Assembly: GCF_914484835.1 (NCBI RefSeq)
Contig: NZ_CAJZAR010000084.1
Span: 1-53,737, forward strand
Direction: 5' to 3'
Source of the DNA: Paraburkholderia tropica
Lineage (GTDB): Bacteria > Pseudomonadota > Gammaproteobacteria > Burkholderiales > Burkholderiaceae
DNA: 53,737 nt
Program-made: the position numbers and the translations under genes
Shown here: positions 1-7,437 of the stretch, in pieces
Numbering within the stretch: the stretch's first letter is position 1
Layout of the letters: each line of letters starts with the position of its first letter
The notes under the pieces: generated by a model
What the model saw: only the letters and a program-made list of their open reading frames with translations
Told to the model about the DNA's origin: nothing
The model's database searches: none

Positions 1-498
1 GCGTTTGGGCGTGTGAAATCCAAACGCACACCTCCTCACCGATTCTCCTCCGAAGTTCCCCCATCACTTTAAAGCGCTATTTCAAGACGACTTTAAAGAG
101 ATTTAAATGCTCAAAATCAAAATATTTAAACAGCATTAAATCGCGAAATTACTGAAGTTTCGAAGAATTCCGACGATATATAGTCGTGGGTAGCTTTTTG
201 CTACGAACATAAAATAACACGCTACACCGACAAGAATCCGGGGACTTCCGCGTACGCGCTCGCGTGCCGGAAGCGCGAAACATGCAATGCCGATGGAATG
301 ACCACGCGCGCAGCGCCGTGCTGCGCCATACACACTTCTGCGCCACGCCGCGCGGTGCGTTCACACGCGTCCGTGCCGCACAGCACACCATCCCGCGCCG
401 CACCTCGCGACAACTCTCCGATCTCCTGTCGCTTCAATTCATACGCGCCGCCTGGCGCATGTTTGTCGTCGTTTTAGTTCCACCACCAAGGAGTCTCC
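1..498. other. Upstream region of the lipoprotein operon, with an AT-rich block
   Basis: No convincing gene lies here. Positions 1-27 can fold as an inverted repeat (GCGTTTGG at 1-8, CCAAACGC at 20-27). Positions 60-240 are far richer in A and T than the rest of the window and contain four TTTAAA-centred words (67-74, 91-98, 101-108, 124-130). This is probably promoter or leader DNA for the operon that starts at 499; AT-rich DNA of this kind could bind H-NS-like proteins, but that is only inference. The later part (250-480) is ordinary GC-rich DNA without a supported ORF. Confidence 0.5.
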
Positions 499-1176
499 AT
501 GAAGTTGTCCATCACCTGTGGCGCCGTGCTGGCCGCCGCCGCCATCGCGGCGTTGAGCGGTTGCGCAACGGAGTCGTCGCGCACGTTGCCGGTTCCTCCT
601 GTCGCGAGCGCGCAGCGTCCCGCCGTCGGCCAGCCGGTGAAGATCGCCGTCGGCAAGTTCGATAACCGCTCGGCCTATATGCGCGGCATTTTCTCCGATG
701 GCATCGACCGTCTCGGCGGCCAGGCGAAGACCATTCTGATCACGTCGCTGCAACAGAGCGGCCGCTTCAGCGTGCTCGATCGCGACAACCTCGACGAGAT
801 CCGCCAGGAAGCCGGCTTCGCGAAGCAAGCCCAGGCGATCAAGGGCGCCAATTACGTCATCACCGGCGACGTCACCGAATTCGGCCGCAAGGAAGTCGGC
901 GACCACCAGCTGTTCGGCATTCTCGGCAGCGGCAAGAACCAGATCGCGTACGCGAAGGTGAACATCAACGTCGTCGATACCACGACGTCGGAAGTGATCG
1001 CCTCGGCGCAAGGAGCGGGCGAATACAGCCTCTCGAATCGCGAAATCATCGGCTTCGGCGGCACCGCGAGCTACGACTCGACGCTCAACGGCAAGGTGCT
1101 CGAGCTGGCGATCCAGGAAGCGGTCAATCACCTGGCCGATCAGGTCGACGCGGGCGCGCTGCGCACCGCCCACTGA
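499..1176 (+). CDS. CsgG/HfaB-family outer-membrane lipoprotein
   Basis: A 225-residue lipoprotein precursor. It has a signal peptide with a lipobox ending in L-S-G-C (Cys22) and then a CsgG-type domain from about residue 45, which holds the usual K-I-A-V-G-K-F-D-N start, an S-G-R-F-S-V-L-D-R core, and a G-A-N-Y-V-I-T-G-D strand. CsgG of E. coli is the pore for curli export, but no curli subunits or csgE/F are present here, so curli secretion is not implied. A strong AAGGAG lies 8 nt before the ATG. The gene is first in a run of three lipoprotein genes (next ATG 46 nt downstream), a trio known in beta-proteobacteria including Neisseria. I am sure of the family and unsure of the function. Confidence 0.88.
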   Translation: MKLSITCGAVLAAAAIAALSGCATESSRTLPVPPVASAQRPAVGQPVKIAVGKFDNRSAYMRGIFSDGIDRLGGQAKTILITSLQQSGRFSVLDRDNLDEIRQEAGFAKQAQAIKGANYVITGDVTEFGRKEVGDHQLFGILGSGKNQIAYAKVNINVVDTTTSEVIASAQGAGEYSLSNREIIGFGGTASYDSTLNGKVLELAIQEAVNHLADQVDAGALRTAH

Positions 1177-1222
1177 ACCTGCGTCATCGCTGACCAAAAT
1201 AACTACGCATACGGGGTTTTAA

Positions 1223-1591
1223 ATGAAATACATCGGCACGCTTCGGGGAATTTGCCTGCCTGTCACGGCAGCAACGCTGCTGCTCGCGGGCTGCGCGCCC
1301 GCCACGCCGTCGCTGTATCAGTGGAACGGCTATCAGCCGGGCGTCTATGACTACCTGAAGGGCGAGAAGTCGCCGCAGCAGCAGATCGACGCGCTCGAAA
1401 AGTCGCTGCAGGAGATTCGCGCGAAGGGCAACAAGACGCCGCCGGGCTTCCATGCGCAACTGGGCATGCTGTACGCGAACGTCGGTAACGATACGCAGGC
1501 CATGCAGGAATTCGACGCCGAGAAGCATCTCTTCCCGGAGTCGACGACCTATATGGACTTCCTGATGAAGAAGAAAACGAAGCAACAATAA
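1223..1591 (+). CDS. DUF4810-type small lipoprotein
   Basis: A 122-residue precursor with a lipobox L-L-L-A-G-C (Cys24). The mature part starts with a Y-x-W-x-x-Y-x-x-x-x-Y-D-Y-L aromatic stretch and continues as a helical, TPR-like segment (A-Q-L-G-M-L-Y-A-N-V-G-N around residues 79-90) ending in a lysine-rich tail. This matches my memory of DUF4810 proteins, which sit between a CsgG-like and a DUF799 lipoprotein. It probably acts at the periplasmic face of the outer membrane with its neighbours. The ATG follows GGGG at a 6-nt spacing. No catalytic motif is visible. Confidence 0.8.
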   Translation: MKYIGTLRGICLPVTAATLLLAGCAPATPSLYQWNGYQPGVYDYLKGEKSPQQQIDALEKSLQEIRAKGNKTPPGFHAQLGMLYANVGNDTQAMQEFDAEKHLFPESTTYMDFLMKKKTKQQ

Positions 1592-1605
1592 GCGAGCGCA
1601 CCGAC

Positions 1606-2271
1606 ATGTCCCGAATCCTTTCCCTCAAGCTCTGGCTGGCGCTGTCCGTGCTCGCCCTGCTGTCCGCCTGTGCGCAGCCCGTCAAGCACGTGGACTACTC
1701 GGCATTCAAGAACGCCCGTCCGCGCACGATTCTCGTGCTGCCGCCCGAGAACTCGACGACCGACGTGAGCGCATCGAACAGCATGCTTTCGCAGATGACG
1801 TATCCGCTCGCCGAAGCCGGTTACTACGTGATTCCGGTCGCGGTCATGGAAGAGACGTTCAAGCAGAACGGTCTCACGACGCCTGCCGATATCCAGCAGA
1901 CCTCGGCCGCGAAGCTGCGTGAGATCTTCGGCGCCGATGCGGCCGTCTACACGACGATCACGCAATACGGCACGCAGTATCGCGTGCTCGACAGCGCGAC
2001 GATCGTGACGGCATCGGCGAAACTCGTCGATCTGAGCAGCGGCGACGTGCTCTGGCAAGGCCGCGCGAGCGCGAGCAGCAGCGAAGGCAACAACAGTAGC
2101 GGCGGCGGCCTGATCGGCATGCTGGTGACGGCGGCGATCAAGCAGATCGCGAACTCGCTGACCGACAAGAGCCACGATATTGCCGGCGTGACGAGCTATC
2201 GCCTGCTGCACGCGGGTCCGCCGACCGGTCTGCTCTACGGTCCGCATTCGCCGAAGTTCGGCACGGACTGA
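1606..2271 (+). CDS. DUF799 / GNA1162-like lipoprotein
   Basis: A 221-residue lipoprotein precursor with lipobox L-L-S-A-C (Cys22). The mature protein has the family pattern R-T-I-L-V-L-P-P-E-N-S-T followed by Y-P-L-A-E-A-G-Y-Y-V-I-P-V and a conserved A-V-Y-T-T-I-T-Q-Y-G strand. It resembles the neisserial antigen GNA1162 and, in fold, nucleotide-independent TolB-N/CsgG-like domains. It begins 14 nt after the DUF4810 gene and ends the operon just before a strong terminator. A serine/glycine-rich insert (about residues 152-168) is the only low-complexity part. The likely job is a periplasmic or outer-membrane assembly with the CsgG-like partner; there is no direct evidence for a substrate. Confidence 0.83.
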   Translation: MSRILSLKLWLALSVLALLSACAQPVKHVDYSAFKNARPRTILVLPPENSTTDVSASNSMLSQMTYPLAEAGYYVIPVAVMEETFKQNGLTTPADIQQTSAAKLREIFGADAAVYTTITQYGTQYRVLDSATIVTASAKLVDLSSGDVLWQGRASASSSEGNNSSGGGLIGMLVTAAIKQIANSLTDKSHDIAGVTSYRLLHAGPPTGLLYGPHSPKFGTD

Positions 2272-2302
2272 AGTCGCGAATAGTAAAAAAGCTGCCGCAA
2301 AT

Positions 2303-2336
2303 AAAAAGGCCCGTCACCGAAGTGACGGGCCTTTTT
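2303..2336. terminator. Bidirectional intrinsic terminator
   Basis: A perfect 15-bp stem (AAAAAGGCCCGTCAC and its complement) closes a CGAA loop, with A and T runs on both sides. It lies between the convergent DUF799 lipoprotein gene and the sigma factor gene and can stop transcription from both. Confidence 0.93.
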
Positions 2337-2384
2337 CATTCCAGCGCGGCTCAGTCGACACTGCACTGACGCGCGGAAAAGCGC

Positions 2385-4364
2385 TTAGCGCTCCAGGAAC
2401 GGACGCAGCTTGTCGGCGCGGCTCGGGTGCATGAGCTTGCGCATCGCCTTGCTTTCGATCTGGCGGATACGCTCGCGCGTGACGTCGAACTGCTTGCCCA
2501 CTTCCTCGAGCGTGTGGTCCGAGGTCGTGTCGATGCCGTAGCGCATGCGCAGCACCTTCGCTTCGCGCGGCGAGAGCGCCTTGAGCGCCTCGTCGATCGC
2601 AGCACGCATGTTCGCGTGGATCGCGGCGTCGGCCGGCGATGCCGAACCTGCGTCCTCGATCATGTCGCCGAGCGTGGCGTCGCCGTCGTCGCCCACCGGG
2701 CTTTCGAGCGAAACCGGCTGCTTGGCGATCTTGAGGATGCCGCGCACCTTCTCTTCGGTCATGCCCATGCGCGCGGCCAGATCGGCCGGATGCGCTTCCA
2801 TGCCGGTCTGCTGCAGGATCTCGCGCGAGATGCGGTTCAGCTTGTTGATCGTTTCGATCATGTGCACCGGCACGCGGATCGTGCGCGCCTGGTCGGCGAG
2901 CGCGCGCGTCACGGCCTGACGCACCCACCACGTGGCGTACGTCGAGAACTTCCAGCCGCGGCGGTATTCGAACTTGTCCACCGCCTTCATCAGGCCGATG
3001 TTGCCTTCCTGGATCAGGTCGAGGAACTGCATGCCACGGTTCACATACTTCTTCGCGATCGAGATCACGAGACGCAGGTTGGCCTTGACCATCTCGCCCT
3101 TCGCCTGACGCATCTTCGCTTCGGCGGCCGTCATGCGACGGTTGATCGCCTTGATCTGCTGCAGCGACAGCGAAGCCGCAGCTTCGATTTCGGCGAGCTT
3201 GCGCTGTTCGGCCTGGACGGCCGGCAGGCTGCGCTCGAGCGCGGGACCGTACTTCGTCGAAGCGGCGGCAGCGCGCACGCCCCAGTCGAGGTCGGTTTCC
3301 TTGCCCGGGAACTGTTCGATGAACGCTTCACGCGGCATGCCGCAGCGGTCGACGACGATGGCCAGCACGTTGCGCTCGATCGCGCGGATCGCCGCGACCT
3401 GCTCGTGCAGCATCGTGCACAGGCGGTCGATCGTGCGAGCCGTGAAGCGGATCGGTGCGAGTTCGCTCTGGATGTCGGCGCAGATCTGCATTTCGGCGGC
3501 CGTTGCGCGTGCGTTGGCGTCGCCGGTGCAGGTCATGGCGTCGAACAGCGTGCGTACGCGCGCGAAGATCGCCAGGCTGTCCGCCTTGAGCTGCGCGAGC
3601 AGGGCTTCGTTCGCCTTGGCGTTGTCGGCTTCTGCGTCTTCTTCGCTGTCCGAGTCGTCCGATTCGTCGTCGTCGCTCGATTGGGCTTCGACGTCGTCGC
3701 TCGAGTCGGCTTCGGCGGCGGCCGCCGGTTCCGCAGCGGCTTCGTCGCTACCGATACCGTCGACGAGCTCGTCGATGCGCATTTCGTCTGCCGCGACGCG
3801 ATCGGCGTCCGCCAGAATGGTCGCGACGATCGACGGGCATGCCGCGATCGCCTGGATCATTTCCTGGAGGCCGTCTTCGATGCGCTTGGCGACTTCGATT
3901 TCACCGGCACGCGTGAGCAGCTCGCTCGAACCCATTTCGCGCATGTACATGCGCACGGGGTCGGTCGTGCGGCCGAATTCCGAGTCGACCGTCGACAGCG
4001 CGACTTCGACTTCTTCGTCGGCTTCGTCGTCGGCCTGGCGGTCGGCGCGCGAATCTTCGTTCAGCAGCAGCGTGTCGGCGTCGGGCGCCTGCTCGTAGAC
4101 CTGCACGCCCATGTCGTTAAACGTCGCGACGATGGTTTCCAGCGCGGCCGTCTGCGCGAAGTTATCGGGCAGGTGGTCGTTGATGTCAGCGTGCGTCAGA
4201 TAGCCGCGCTCGCGACCGAGCTTGATCAGCGCGCGCATCTGATGCTGGCGCTTTTCCAGTTGCGAGGCGCCGTCCAACGGAGTCGCATCGCCGGTCTTGT
4301 CCTTGGAACCGCGGCGGGCGGTGCGGGTAGACGTGGGCGCGTCTTCCCGGTCATGGCTTGTCAA
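2385..4364 (-). CDS. rpoD: RpoD-type sigma-70 factor, probable paralogue of the housekeeping sigma
   Basis: A primary-type sigma factor of about 659 residues. It has region 1.1 (R-A-L-I-K-L-G-R-E-R-G-Y-L-T), region 1.2 (D-P-V-R-M-Y-M-R-E-M-G), a long acidic Asp/Ser-rich non-conserved insert, region 2 (D-L-I-Q-E-G-N-I-G-L-M-K-A-V-D-K-F, then A-T-W-W-V-R-Q), region 3 and region 4.2 (V-T-R-E-R-I-R-Q-I-E). I choose a TTG start at 4364 because GAGGAG sits 6 nt upstream; an ATG-started reading from 4496 has no ribosome site. Canonical beta-proteobacterial rpoD follows dnaG, which is absent here. Substitutions such as R-R-G-W-K (usually R-R-G-Y-K), V-T-R-A-L-A-D-Q (usually I-T-R-S-I-A-D-Q) and L-M-H-P-S-R near the C-terminus suggest a second copy. 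The family is certain; paralogue status is inferred. Confidence 0.93.
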   Translation of the reverse strand: MTSHDREDAPTSTRTARRGSKDKTGDATPLDGASQLEKRQHQMRALIKLGRERGYLTHADINDHLPDNFAQTAALETIVATFNDMGVQVYEQAPDADTLLLNEDSRADRQADDEADEEVEVALSTVDSEFGRTTDPVRMYMREMGSSELLTRAGEIEVAKRIEDGLQEMIQAIAACPSIVATILADADRVAADEMRIDELVDGIGSDEAAAEPAAAAEADSSDDVEAQSSDDDESDDSDSEEDAEADNAKANEALLAQLKADSLAIFARVRTLFDAMTCTGDANARATAAEMQICADIQSELAPIRFTARTIDRLCTMLHEQVAAIRAIERNVLAIVVDRCGMPREAFIEQFPGKETDLDWGVRAAAASTKYGPALERSLPAVQAEQRKLAEIEAAASLSLQQIKAINRRMTAAEAKMRQAKGEMVKANLRLVISIAKKYVNRGMQFLDLIQEGNIGLMKAVDKFEYRRGWKFSTYATWWVRQAVTRALADQARTIRVPVHMIETINKLNRISREILQQTGMEAHPADLAARMGMTEEKVRGILKIAKQPVSLESPVGDDGDATLGDMIEDAGSASPADAAIHANMRAAIDEALKALSPREAKVLRMRYGIDTTSDHTLEEVGKQFDVTRERIRQIESKAMRKLMHPSRADKLRPFLER

Positions 4365-4914
4365 TACATTCTCCTCGAAAGGAATTGCCCCACGAGGGCA
4401 AAAAGGGTCACGCGCCAGCGGCGTGGCGTCCTGGCGATGACGAAATTGCAGGGGAATGGGCGGGGGCGCGAGGTCCCGCCGAGCGAGCGCCAACACACGA
4501 CGGCGTGGCGTCCTGGATTTTCGTGCAATGCAGAAAGATCGCGTATGGTAGTGCGTTACGCCATGCGAAGCAACCCGAACGTGGTGTTGGCGCCGCGCGC
4601 CATGGTTCGCACCGCCCTTTGAGGGTCGGAGCGTATTCCAAATGGATGAAAGCCGCGTGGGAGACTTCGTTGCCGCATCGCTTGTCTACGTTGACATTCC
4701 TGTTTGACGTTTCTCTGCGCGTGTGGATTAGACACGTATCCAGGTTCCTGGTTCGCTCTTTTTCTATCGTTCACCGAAACGGATAGTTGCACGTCGCATC
4801 ACAATCGCCAGCCGCCGCCATCGGTCCCCGTTAAGCCCGCCGCGGCGCTCGCAATCCACACTATATAGAACGTGCTGTCGTGATTACCGTTGACCGCCGT
4901 CGGGCACCCATGCA
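4365..4914. other. Intergenic region upstream of the sigma factor gene
   Basis: About 550 nt with no supported gene. The ribosome binding site for the sigma gene is at 4371-4376 (GAGGAG on the minus strand). The stretch 4640-4790 is noticeably poorer in GC than its surroundings and may hold the promoter. Small ORFs in this stretch lack ribosome sites and family resemblance. Confidence 0.4.
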
Positions 4915-5343
4915 TTACGGCGGAAATGCGTCGTACTGCGGCAGCGCGTCGGCGATCTCGTGCCAGGGTGCCTTCGACCCGACGAACAGGTGACCTTGCG
5001 GACGGATCGCGGGCGCATCGACGAGCGTGCCCATCGTCACGTGGACATACGCGCCTTCGCGCACCACCGAATAGAGCAGCGAGCCGCAATGGCGGCAGCG
5101 GATGTCGTGCGCGGCCTGAGCGTCGCCGTAGACGAGCACGTCGGCCTGATCGGCTTCGAGGCGCAGCTGCGCGCGCTCGATGCCCGCGAACGGCTTGAAC
5201 GCCGCGCCGGTCGCGCGCCGGCACTGCGAGCAGTGGCAATTGAACGCGTAGCCGAATGCGTCGTTCACGCGGTAGCGCACCGCGCCGCACAGGCATTGCC
5301 CGCGCAGCGAGGCGTGGGGCGATTGGGTGGCGTTTGTGTCCAT
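4915..5343 (-). CDS. GFA family zinc-binding protein (CENP-V/GFA domain)
   Basis: A 142-residue protein with the GFA fold. The zinc-site cysteines are clear: G-Q-C-L-C-G-A-V-R-Y near residue 15, N-C-H-C-S-Q-C-R-R around residues 35-43, and I-R-C-R-H-C-G-S around residues 81-88. The name comes from glutathione-dependent formaldehyde-activating enzyme, but most members of this wide family have no proven activity, so only metal binding is safe to state. The length is normal for the family. It stands alone between the sigma gene promoter region and a structured intergenic stretch, and the ATG has a weak upstream ribosome site. Confidence 0.88.
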   Translation of the reverse strand: MDTNATQSPHASLRGQCLCGAVRYRVNDAFGYAFNCHCSQCRRATGAAFKPFAGIERAQLRLEADQADVLVYGDAQAAHDIRCRHCGSLLYSVVREGAYVHVTMGTLVDAPAIRPQGHLFVGSKAPWHEIADALPQYDAFPP

Positions 5344-5642
5344 GGAGAGGGCCTGGCAGCGGGCCAGGCTGGAAAACCCGGCGAAACGTTACGAGATGGC
5401 GCGTGCGAGGTACCCATATCGCGTTTCTCGGTCACATGCCATGGGCCAAAGGTTACCGCTTATGGGACTTCCGGCGCCGAAATCCGCCCTGCGACGTGCA
5501 TCGCAGGCGCCACAAGGCCTTGGGAGCCCTGTTGGCCCCCAAAAAACCGTACTTTCCGTCAGATTTTGGCGCCGATGGGGACCATCGACACGCGCCGCCT
5601 CCCAAATCCGGTTACCTCAAGCGCCCGACGCGCTCAGCGCGT
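5344..5642. other. Intergenic stretch with two short inverted repeats
   Basis: About 300 nt with no supported gene. It contains a perfect 7-bp inverted repeat (CCTGCGA 5488-5494, TCGCAGG 5501-5507) and a 9-bp imperfect one (5520-5528 with 5534-5542) next to an A-run. Neither is followed by a T-run on the right strand for a classic terminator. It could be a structured RNA or simply spacer. Confidence 0.35.
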
Positions 5643-5978
5643 TCACCCGGGCCGTTCCCGCAGCTCCTTCAAGCCGTTGATGACGACCAGCAAGGCGCGG
5701 CCGTGCTCCTCCGAGCCGTCCCATGCCTCGACGATGGCGTTGCGCAGCAGGTCGTTATAGGCGCCGGCCTGGCGCGCGGCGGCCTTCACGCCATAGAAAC
5801 TGCATAGCTTATTGAATGACGCGCTACGGCGCAGCCTGCGCCCGTTCGAGGCGCGCAGCCGCGAAACCGTAGGCTGGCTGACGCCGGAAAGCCTTGCTAT
5901 CTCGCTGGATGAGCGGCTGTCCGCCGTCAACCGGCGCAGCAGTTCCTGCACGGGAAAATGAGTGTCTGGGGCTTCCAT
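5643..5978 (-). CDS. Small HTH transcriptional regulator
   Basis: A basic protein of about 111 residues with a helix-turn-helix near the N-terminus (S-S-E-I-A-R-L-S-G-V-S-Q-P-T-V-S-R-L-R), then a basic stretch N-G-R-R-L-R-R-S-A-S-F-N-K-L and a helical C-terminal half. This is the shape of XRE/Cro-like or phage-type repressors. I take the ATG at 5978 because a TATAAT -10 box at 5986-5991 (17 nt from TTCAAT at 6009-6014) would start the transcript at or beside that codon; an ATG at 5987 would overlap the -10 box. It is divergent from the unrecognised gene at 6060 and probably controls it. Confidence 0.75.
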   Translation of the reverse strand: MEAPDTHFPVQELLRRLTADSRSSSEIARLSGVSQPTVSRLRASNGRRLRRSASFNKLCSFYGVKAAARQAGAYNDLLRNAIVEAWDGSEEHGRALLVVINGLKELRERPG

Positions 5979-5985
5979 GTCATGC

Positions 5986-6014
5986 ATTATACCTATACAG
6001 TAACGCTTATTGAA
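5986..6014 (-). promoter_or_regulatory. Promoter of the small HTH regulator, probably leaderless
   Basis: On the minus strand TTCAAT (6009-6014) and a perfect TATAAT (5986-5991) are separated by 17 nt. The expected start of transcription, about 7 nt past the -10 box, falls at the ATG at 5978. The same stretch lies 46-74 nt before the divergent gene at 6060 and holds a direct repeat TATACC/TATACA, a possible operator. Confidence 0.6.
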
Positions 6015-6059
6015 TTGCTCGCCGAAACTGGCGGGCTCGCTGCATTTCTGAGGATGTCG

Positions 6060-7190
6060 ATGGCGCTCAAACACCTACCCCCCACGTTTTGCTGGTCCAG
6101 GATCGGATCGGAGACGGGAGAAGATCTCCCGACGATCGTCCTGCGCAAGGAGTGGGAGCGCAGGCTGGGCGGCGGTCGGTTCCTGTGGGGCATCAATCAG
6201 CCGCTCGGCAACAGCGCGCAGATCGCGGCGCTGCGCACCGGCTCGCTGCTCGCGCTGTTTTCGGCGGCGGCCAGCCGTCCGCGCATGGCCGAGCTGCGCC
6301 GTGAAGGCGCGCTGGTCTGGAATGCGTGGGTGGATGCGAGCGGCCAGGTGCGCCCGCTGCCGCCGCACGTGTTCGTCACGAGCCGCCTGCGCTTTCCGTC
6401 GGGCAAGCCGCGCGATCATCACTACGCGCTCGTGTGCGCGTCGCCCACTGAACTCACGCTCGGCAGCAGCCTGCGCGTGCAGCCCGAGCGTCTGCGCAGC
6501 GTGAGCACGGGCAAGGCGCCGTCGCCGTCGCAGGGCACGGTGGTGGTGGACCGCGCGGAGCGGTCCGGCGCGAAGGACGCGAAGGGGACGAGTGACTCAA
6601 AGGCCGCCAAGACCTACGCGGTCGCCTTCGGCGTGGAACTCGAAGCGCCGTACTTCGTGCGCCTCGCGCAGCCCACGCGCGTGAAGGCGCGCGACATGGC
6701 CGCGCTGCACGACGCCGCGCGCAACGCCGACTTCGACGCCTGGGTGGAACTCACGCGGCGTCTGCGCAGCGCGCCCGCGCAACCCGCGCGCGGCGTGACG
6801 AGCGACCTGTTCGATCTCGGCGCGAAGGCGCGCGAAACCGCCGCGCTGCGCGAAGCCGAATTCACGCTCGGCGCGGAAACGTCGCGCTGCCGCGTCGAAG
6901 CCGCGCAGCCGCTCACGCGCGGCGTCACGCGCGAGCTGTTCGCGCGCGATCTCTTCGACCTGCTGCCCGCCGACTGCGCGCCCGCGCGTCCGGGGCGCGC
7001 GCAGAACGATCTGCTGCGCGGCGTGCGCACGCGCACGGTCTCGCGCGGTCCGGCGCAAGGCGATCTGCTGCGCGACATCGCGCAGGGCGATCTGCTGTTC
7101 GGCGCCGATCCGGCGCAATCCACGATGGAACTGTTCCATGGCGATACCCACCCATTCGCGCGAGGCCGAGGCCGCCCGACGCTTTCTTGA
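6060..7190 (+). CDS. Unrecognised protein with a repetitive [D/E]-L-[L/F] tail
   Basis: A 376-residue protein that I cannot assign. The N-terminal part has a striking conserved-looking block (C-W-S-R-I-G-S-E-T-G-E-D, then R-K-E-W-E-R-R-L-G-G-G-R-F-L-W-G-I-N near residues 28-45), followed by a beta-rich domain to about residue 235. From about residue 245 the chain becomes Ala/Arg-rich and carries at least seven copies of a short motif: S-D-L-F-D-L, R-E-L-F, R-D-L-F-D-L, N-D-L-L-R-G, G-D-L-L-R-D, G-D-L-L-F-G, M-E-L-F-H-G. The start at 6060 has GAGG 6 nt upstream. There is no signal peptide or membrane segment. It is divergent from an HTH gene and overlaps the next ORF by 53 nt. The function is unknown; protein-protein docking by the repeats is my guess. 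Confidence 0.72.
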   Translation: MALKHLPPTFCWSRIGSETGEDLPTIVLRKEWERRLGGGRFLWGINQPLGNSAQIAALRTGSLLALFSAAASRPRMAELRREGALVWNAWVDASGQVRPLPPHVFVTSRLRFPSGKPRDHHYALVCASPTELTLGSSLRVQPERLRSVSTGKAPSPSQGTVVVDRAERSGAKDAKGTSDSKAAKTYAVAFGVELEAPYFVRLAQPTRVKARDMAALHDAARNADFDAWVELTRRLRSAPAQPARGVTSDLFDLGAKARETAALREAEFTLGAETSRCRVEAAQPLTRGVTRELFARDLFDLLPADCAPARPGRAQNDLLRGVRTRTVSRGPAQGDLLRDIAQGDLLFGADPAQSTMELFHGDTHPFARGRGRPTLS

Positions 7191-7389
7191 AGCGAGCCGC
7201 AACGTCGATCAGGCGTTTCGCGCCGCGCAGCAGGCCGCGTTCGGCGACCTCGATCCCGCGCGCTCGCATGGCGCGGCGCAGTCGCGTCTGGACCACGCGC
7301 TCGATGAACTCGCGCGCGCCGAGGCGCTGTTCGATTCCGTCACGCGCGTGCAGGGACGGCGGCGCACGCAGGCGGCGCTGGATGCGTGA
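7138..7389 (+). CDS. Small helical hypothetical protein
   Basis: An 83-residue, almost wholly helical protein rich in Ala, Arg, Asp and Glu with a heptad-like spacing of hydrophobics (A-A-R-R-F-L-E-A-S-R-N-V-D-Q-A-F, then L-D-H-A-L-D-E-L-A-R-A-E-A-L-F-D). It overlaps the 3' end of the repeat-tail gene by 53 nt in another frame, so it may be translated by coupling. Codon bias agrees with a real gene but there is no family match I know. It ends 48 nt before the methyltransferase gene. Confidence 0.5.
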   Translation: MAIPTHSREAEAARRFLEASRNVDQAFRAAQQAAFGDLDPARSHGAAQSRLDHALDELARAEALFDSVTRVQGRRRTQAALDA

Positions 7390-7437
7390 TCGCGCGATCG
7401 GCGCACAGCATCCGTGAATCCATGACCCGATGACTCA

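Noticed and set aside
2427..4622. Long plus-strand ORF of 731 residues opposite the sigma factor gene
   Set aside because: It is the antisense shadow of a certain rpoD-type gene.
4556..4792. Small 78-codon ORF upstream of the sigma gene
   Set aside because: It has no ribosome site and no family resemblance, and it lies in the presumed promoter region.
5488..5542. Short inverted repeats in the GFA-HTH gap as a terminator or small RNA
   Set aside because: The stems are short (7-9 bp) and neither has a U-run on the proper side; kept only as a note on the intergenic stretch.
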